A DNA stretch of 64,000 nucleotides from Brotaphodocola catenula (lineage in GTDB: Bacteria; Bacillota; Clostridia; Lachnospirales; Lachnospiraceae), in NCBI GenBank assembly GCA_020686985.1, contig JAJEPU010000002.1, positions 1-64,000 of the forward strand. Direction: 5' to 3'. Below the pieces are notes generated by a model, which did no database searches, was not told the DNA's origin, and saw nothing but the letters and a program-made list of their open reading frames with translations. A program made the translations under genes and the position numbers. Below, one piece after another: positions 59,768 to 64,000 of the stretch; position 1 is the stretch's first letter, and every line of letters begins with the position of its first letter.

Positions 59768-60955
59768 ATGCTTCAGGGAAAGACTGTGGTAATTGGCGTG
59801 ACGGGCGGAATTGCCGCTTACAAGATCGCCAGTCTTGTCAGCATGTTGAAAAAACAGCATGCAAACGTGCGTGTCATTATGACGGAGAATGCAACGAACT
59901 TTATTACACCGGTGACATTTGAATCATTGACCGGGACGAAGTGTCTGGTTGACACATTTGACCGGAATTTTGAGTTTCAGGTGGAGCATGTCTCGCTCGC
60001 AAAGCAGGCGGATATCTTCATGATCGCTCCGGCGACGGCAAATGTGATTGCAAAAGTGGCACACGGTCTTGCGGATGATATGCTGACGACGACATTTCTT
60101 GCCTGCAAGAAGCCGAAATACATCGTCCCGGCGATGAACACGCAGATGTATGAGAACCCGATCACTCAGGACAATCTTGAGATTTGTCGAAAATACGGAA
60201 TGCATGTGATTGAGCCTGCGAGCGGATATCTCGCCTGTGGGGATACCGGAGCCGGAAAGATGCCGGAGCCGGAGACTCTGTTTGAGTATATTCTTCAGGA
60301 GATCGCATTCCCGAAAGATCTTGCCGGAAAGAAGATTCTTGTGACCGCAGGTCCGACACAGGAGGCGATCGATCCGGTTCGCTATATCACCAATCACTCA
60401 ACCGGAAAGATGGGATATGCGATTGCGCGCGCAGGTGCGCGAAGAGGAGCTGAGGTGACACTCGTCTCCGGACCGGTGAATCAGATTGTTCCGCTCGGAG
60501 TGACACTTGTTCCGGTTGTGAGTGCGCGGGATATGTTTGAGGCGGTGACATCCCGGAGTGCAAAGCAGGATGCGATCATCAAGTCGGCAGCGGTTGCTGA
60601 TTACCGCCCGGCAGTTGTCGGAACGGAGAAGACGAAGAAGAGCGACGGGGATATGAGCATTGCACTAGAGCGAACCGATGATATTCTCTCGTGGCTTGGA
60701 GATCATCGCAGAGAGGGACAGTTCTTGTGCGGATTCTCGATGGAGACCCAGAATATGCTTGAAAATTCAAAGGCGAAGCTCGAGAAGAAACATGTCGACA
60801 TGATTGTCGCAAACAATTTAAAGACTGCCGGAGCCGGATTTGGAACGGACACGAATGTCGTGACGCTGATCACAAAGGACGGAGCGGAAGATCTTGAGAA
60901 AATGTCAAAAGATCAGGTTGCCCATGTGCTTCTCGATCGAATTTTTCACAGATAA
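59768..60955 (+). CDS. coaBC: Bifunctional phosphopantothenoylcysteine decarboxylase/phosphopantothenate-cysteine ligase
   Basis: 395 aa. The CoaC flavoprotein domain (1-180) shows GVTGGIAAYK, the catalytic-type His in FQVEHVSLA, APATANVIAK, PAMNTQMYENP and the lid Cys in SGYLACGDTGAGKMPEP. The CoaB ligase domain (190-395) shows TAGPTQEAIDPVRYITNHSTGKMG, KSAAVADYRP and KKHVDMIVANN. It makes 4'-phosphopantetheine in two steps from phosphopantothenate. ATG 59768 follows GGGAGG. It is divergent from coaX. Confidence 0.97.
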   Translation: MLQGKTVVIGVTGGIAAYKIASLVSMLKKQHANVRVIMTENATNFITPVTFESLTGTKCLVDTFDRNFEFQVEHVSLAKQADIFMIAPATANVIAKVAHGLADDMLTTTFLACKKPKYIVPAMNTQMYENPITQDNLEICRKYGMHVIEPASGYLACGDTGAGKMPEPETLFEYILQEIAFPKDLAGKKILVTAGPTQEAIDPVRYITNHSTGKMGYAIARAGARRGAEVTLVSGPVNQIVPLGVTLVPVVSARDMFEAVTSRSAKQDAIIKSAAVADYRPAVVGTEKTKKSDGDMSIALERTDDILSWLGDHRREGQFLCGFSMETQNMLENSKAKLEKKHVDMIVANNLKTAGAGFGTDTNVVTLITKDGAEDLEKMSKDQVAHVLLDRIFHR

Positions 60956-60989
60956 TCTTTTTTGTGTGTCAGGGTACATCCTTTTTGGG

Positions 60990-61018
60990 TTGTCAAAACG
61001 GAATTTCTCTGATAAGAT
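60990..61018 (+). promoter_or_regulatory. Promoter of prfC
   Basis: TTGTCA (60990-60995) and TAAGAT (61013-61018) are 17 bases apart. A leader of about 200 bases follows. Confidence 0.55.
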
Positions 61019-61117
61019 TAAAGGTTGAGACAAAATAGCAACACAAGTTGCAATAACAAGGCAACAGAACTGGCAATACGAAACGATTCAAAACAATCAT
61101 ACGAAGAGAATAGAAGA

Positions 61118-61199
61118 TGTACTCTCGGAGTCTCTCTTGCACCTGGCTTTGCGACCGATTTTTCGCAAAAACAGGCACAAAAAGATTCTGAGAGCACAT
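61118..61199 (+). other. Long hairpin in the prfC leader
   Basis: TGTACTCTCGGAGTC pairs with GATTCTGAGAGCACA (one mismatch, two G-U pairs). Inside it TTG/CAA, CCTG/CAGG and TTTGCG/CGCAAA continue the helix, giving a stem of roughly 80 nt with a short loop. It ends about 12 bases before the GGAGG of prfC and could affect translation. Confidence 0.55.
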
Positions 61200-61223
61200 A
61201 AAGAGTAATTGGAGGAAAGACGC

Positions 61224-62816
61224 TTGTCAAATATAGCAGAAGAAATTAAGAAACGAAGAACCTTTGCGATTATTTCCCACCCGGATGCAGGTAAGACGAC
61301 CTTGACCGAGAAGTTCCTGCTTTACGGAGGAGCAATCAATCTGGCTGGTACCGTAAAGGGAAGAAAGGCTGCAAAGCATGCAGTTTCTGACTGGATGGAG
61401 ATCGAGAAGGAGAGAGGAATTTCCGTTACCTCCTCCGTTATGCAGTTTGAGTACGACGGATATTGCATCAACATTCTGGATACCCCGGGACATCAGGACT
61501 TCTCGGAGGATACTTACCGTACCCTGATGGCAGCGGACAGTGCAGTCATGGTTATCGACGGATCAAAGGGTGTCGAGGCACAGACGATCAAGCTGTTCAA
61601 GGTTTGCGTGATGAGAAGGATCCCGATTTTCACCTTCATCAACAAGATGGACCGTGAAGCGAGAGATCCGTTTGAGCTGATGGATGAGATCGAGAATGTG
61701 CTCGGAATCCGCACCTGTCCGATCAACTGGCCGATCGGCTGCGGAAAGAACTTTAAGGGCGTGTACGACCGCCACGACAAGACGATCACAACATTTACCG
61801 CAGCAATGGGCGGACAGAAGGAAGTTGCGACTCAGACATTTGATGTCGAGGGAGCAGATGTAGATTCTGTGATCGGAGTGGATTATCACCAGCAACTTCT
61901 CGACGAGATCGAGCTTCTCGACGGAGCAGCGGATGAGTTTGATATGGATCGTGTCAGCCGTGGAAACCTCTCCCCGGTCTTCTTCGGATCGGCGCTGACA
62001 AACTTCGGTGTTGAAACCTTCCTGAAGCATTTCTTAAAGATGACGACATCCCCGCTTCCGAGAAGGACGACAACCGGAATAATTGACCCGTTTGAGGAAA
62101 AGTTCTCCGCTTTCGTCTTCAAGATTCAGGCAAACATGAACAAGGCACACCGTGACCGTATCGCATTCATGAGAATCGTATCCGGCAAGTTTGAGGCTGG
62201 AATGGAGGTCAACCATGTTCAGGGCGGAAAGAAGTTGAGACTGACTCAGCCACAGCAGATGATGGCTCAGGACAGAAAGATTGTCGATGAGGCTTATGCC
62301 GGAGATATCATCGGTGTCTTCGATCCGGGCATTTTCTCAATCGGTGATACGCTCTGTCTGTCAAATGAAAAATTCCAGTTTGAAGGTATCCCGACATTTG
62401 CACCGGAGCATTTCGCTCGTGTGCGCCAGATCGATACGATGAAGCGCAAGCAGTTCTTGAAGGGTGTTTCCCAGATTGCACAGGAAGGTGCGATCCAGAT
62501 CTTCCAGGAGTTCAACACCGGTATGGAGGAGATTATTGTCGGTGTAGTCGGAGAGCTTCAGTTTGAGGTTTTGACATATCGTCTGGAAAATGAGTACAAC
62601 GTAGAGGTTAAGCTCGAGAAACTGCCTTACGAGTACATCCGCTGGATTGAGAACAAGGAAGAGATCGATGTTTCCCGAATTCAGGGTACGTCCGACATGA
62701 AGCGCATCAAGGATCTCAAGGACAACCCGCTTCTGCTGTTTGTCAACAGCTGGAGTGTCGGCATGGTTGAGGAGAGAAATCCGGGTCTGAAACTCAGCGA
62801 GTTTGGACGGGATTAA
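61224..62816 (+). CDS. prfC: Peptide chain release factor 3 (GTPase)
   Basis: A 530-aa translational GTPase that recycles RF1/RF2 from the ribosome. G1 is SHPDAGKTT (near residue 19), the switch region GISVTSSVMQF near 66, G3 DTPGHQDFSEDTYRT near 85, and G4 NKMDREARDP near 140. It has the domain 2/3 features of RF3 (TGIIDPFEEKFSAFVFKIQAN). The TTG at 61224 is the chosen start, with GGAGG eight bases upstream; no ATG fits. This start and the long leader hairpin suggest expression is held low or regulated. Confidence 0.96.
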   Translation: MSNIAEEIKKRRTFAIISHPDAGKTTLTEKFLLYGGAINLAGTVKGRKAAKHAVSDWMEIEKERGISVTSSVMQFEYDGYCINILDTPGHQDFSEDTYRTLMAADSAVMVIDGSKGVEAQTIKLFKVCVMRRIPIFTFINKMDREARDPFELMDEIENVLGIRTCPINWPIGCGKNFKGVYDRHDKTITTFTAAMGGQKEVATQTFDVEGADVDSVIGVDYHQQLLDEIELLDGAADEFDMDRVSRGNLSPVFFGSALTNFGVETFLKHFLKMTTSPLPRRTTTGIIDPFEEKFSAFVFKIQANMNKAHRDRIAFMRIVSGKFEAGMEVNHVQGGKKLRLTQPQQMMAQDRKIVDEAYAGDIIGVFDPGIFSIGDTLCLSNEKFQFEGIPTFAPEHFARVRQIDTMKRKQFLKGVSQIAQEGAIQIFQEFNTGMEEIIVGVVGELQFEVLTYRLENEYNVEVKLEKLPYEYIRWIENKEEIDVSRIQGTSDMKRIKDLKDNPLLLFVNSWSVGMVEERNPGLKLSEFGRD

Positions 62817-62884
62817 TAAGAAATTAATAGATTGCTTATTAATTGTTAAAACAGAAAAATAAACATAAGAGAGGAGAATGTGTC

Positions 62885-63331
62885 ATGAGCAAGATTGATG
62901 TAGTAAGAAAAGCAATGGTAGAGGCAATGAAGGCAAAAGATAAGGCGAGAAAGGATTCCCTTTCCATGCTTCTGTCCGCATTGAAGAATGCGGAGATTGA
63001 CAAGCGCGAACCGCTGACTGAAGAGGAAGAGAATGCGATCGTGAAGAAAGAGATCCGTCAGACTCAGGAGACTTACGATCTTGCTCCGGCAGACCGCACA
63101 GACATCAAGGAAGAGGCTCTGGCAAGAATGACCGTTTACAAGGAGTTCGCTCCGGAGGACATGAGCGCAGAGCAGATCGCAGAGGTTATCAGGGGCGTTC
63201 TCGCAGAGCTTGGAATTGAGAAGCCTACCGGTGCAGACAAGGGTAAGATCATGAAGGTTCTGATGCCGAAGGTAAAGGGCAAGGCAGATGGCAAGCTCGT
63301 TAACCAGACCCTGTCTGAGATGATGAAATAA
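62885..63331 (+). CDS. GatB/YqeY-domain protein
   Basis: 148 aa. The YqeY fold is shown by AMKAKDKARKDSLSMLLSALKNAEIDKREPL, RQTQETYDLAPADR and the C-terminal GKIMKVLMPKVKGKADGKLVNQTL. It resembles the tail domain of GatB, which contacts tRNA, but the role of stand-alone YqeY is unclear. ATG 62885 follows GAGAGGAG. An in-frame ATG at 62843 lacks a site. Confidence 0.93.
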   Translation: MSKIDVVRKAMVEAMKAKDKARKDSLSMLLSALKNAEIDKREPLTEEEENAIVKKEIRQTQETYDLAPADRTDIKEEALARMTVYKEFAPEDMSAEQIAEVIRGVLAELGIEKPTGADKGKIMKVLMPKVKGKADGKLVNQTLSEMMK

Positions 63332-63403
63332 TCCGAGTAGTAAGAAGAATAGAAATTAGAAAAAAGAAGAGTGCAAAGCAATTTGCAGAAAGTGAGCGAC
63401 ATC

Positions 63404-64000
63404 ATGTACAAGGACAAAATTGACAAATATATTGAAGCACACAAGCAGGAGATGATTGAGGATATCTTTGAACTCTGCCGAATCAACAGCGAGAAGATGC
63501 CGGCAGAGGAGGACATGCCGTTCGGACCGGGACCGGCGGAGTGTCTTGACACGGCTCTGGATATGGCAGAGGGATACGGCTTTGAGACCCTCGATTATGA
63601 CGGTTATGTTGGCTGTGTGGATATGAGCGAGGAACTGCCGAAACATCTCGACATTCTGGCTCATCTGGACGTTGTTCCGGCAGGCGAGGGCTGGACTGTG
63701 ACTCAGCCGTTTGATCCGATCGAGAAGGATGGACGCCTGTACGGACGTGGAACCGCAGATGATAAGGGACCGGCAGTTGCAGCTCTCTACGCAATGCGTG
63801 CAGTCAAGGAACTTGGAATCCCGTTAAAGAAGAATGTCCGCCTGATTCTCGGAACCGATGAGGAGTGCGGAAGCTCTGACATCAGGCACTATTACAGCAT
63901 CGAGAAGGAAGCTCCGATGACATTCTCACCGGATGCCTCCTACCCGCTTGTAAATGTGGAGAAGGGACGTTTCCCGGGGCATTTTACAAAGGAGTTTGAA
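63404..64000 (+). CDS. Dipeptidase PepV/M20 family (5' part, cut by window edge)
   Basis: The first 199 residues of an M20 metallopeptidase of the PepV/Sapep type, which run to the right edge without a stop. Zinc-site motifs visible are LAHLDVVPAGEGW (His and Asp of the first metal motif near residue 85), GRGTADDKGPAVAAL (bridging Asp near 118) and LGTDEECGSSD (catalytic Glu and ligand Glu near 152). Such enzymes cleave dipeptides in the cytosol. ATG 63404 has only a weak upstream site; a GTG at 63392 in the same frame is possible. Confidence 0.9.
   Translation, partial: MYKDKIDKYIEAHKQEMIEDIFELCRINSEKMPAEEDMPFGPGPAECLDTALDMAEGYGFETLDYDGYVGCVDMSEELPKHLDILAHLDVVPAGEGWTVTQPFDPIEKDGRLYGRGTADDKGPAVAALYAMRAVKELGIPLKKNVRLILGTDEECGSSDIRHYYSIEKEAPMTFSPDASYPLVNVEKGRFPGHFTKEFE

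Noticed and set aside
1..64000. CRISPR arrays, prophage or complete insertion sequences
   Set aside because: I found no regularly spaced repeats, no transposase or integrase genes, and no phage structural genes in the window.

Overview
The window is about 64 kb of chromosome from a spore-forming, low-GC Gram-positive of class Clostridia, most likely family Lachnospiraceae. This rests on the presence of spo0A and sigG, the strong GGAGG ribosome-binding sites, several TTG/GTG starts, the A/T-rich intergenic DNA, and a gene set typical of gut Lachnospiraceae (TRAP transporters for sugar acids, oligogalacturonide lyase, YitT, GH25, PepV-like dipeptidase). The species cannot be named from sequence alone. 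Base 1 lies inside the 3' end of a 23S rRNA gene. The last gene is cut by the right edge.

Region 1 (0.07-23 kb) is a sugar-acid catabolic island. A first module carries a LacI-type regulator, two YhcH/YiaL-like cupins, a YiaK-like diketogulonate reductase and a DctPQM TRAP transporter. GCAATCGATTGC operators in its promoters tie it together. A minus-strand module follows: an enolase-superfamily dehydratase, an SDR, and a secreted membrane-anchored protein whose start overlaps the SDR stop. A divergent second module carries a second TRAP transporter, an RraA-like protein, a two-subunit altronate dehydratase (UxaA), an SDR, uronate isomerase (UxaC), a second LacI regulator and an oligogalacturonide lyase. 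Together these would import pectin-derived uronates and turn them into 2-keto-3-deoxygluconate. A CitMHS-type transporter ends the island.

Region 2 (22.7-31.5 kb) holds an OmpR-type response regulator with a hybrid sensor kinase, a secreted GH-A-like protein (DUF5722 type), tRNA-Arg(ACG), an ABC-F ATPase and two overlapping GntR/FCD regulators. Region 3 (31.5-35 kb) is a tartrate module: a SLC13-type transporter and L-tartrate dehydratase TtdAB, each behind a nearly identical promoter-operator block of about 37 bp. Region 4 (35.2-46.4 kb) contains MarR-MATE, a GH25-like secreted protein with a degenerate active site, a methyltransferase, sigG, an ACT-domain protein, azlCD, a zinc-macrodomain ADP-ribose hydrolase, a YjbR-like protein, an unusual PIN-like/EK-repeat protein and an HD protein.

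Region 5 (46.4-64 kb) is mostly housekeeping: aroK, degV, a TIGR01212 radical SAM protein, galactokinase with a secreted metallophosphatase, yitT, an orphan NitT/TauT-type permease, spo0A (with a 0A box in its promoter), glgA, an HD protein, a DUF212 protein, coaX, coaBC, prfC, yqeY and a 5'-partial PepV-type dipeptidase. Non-coding items include many terminators, two dispersed repeat families, a strongly folded intergenic element at 46.52-46.76 kb, and structured leaders before glgA, prfC and galK.
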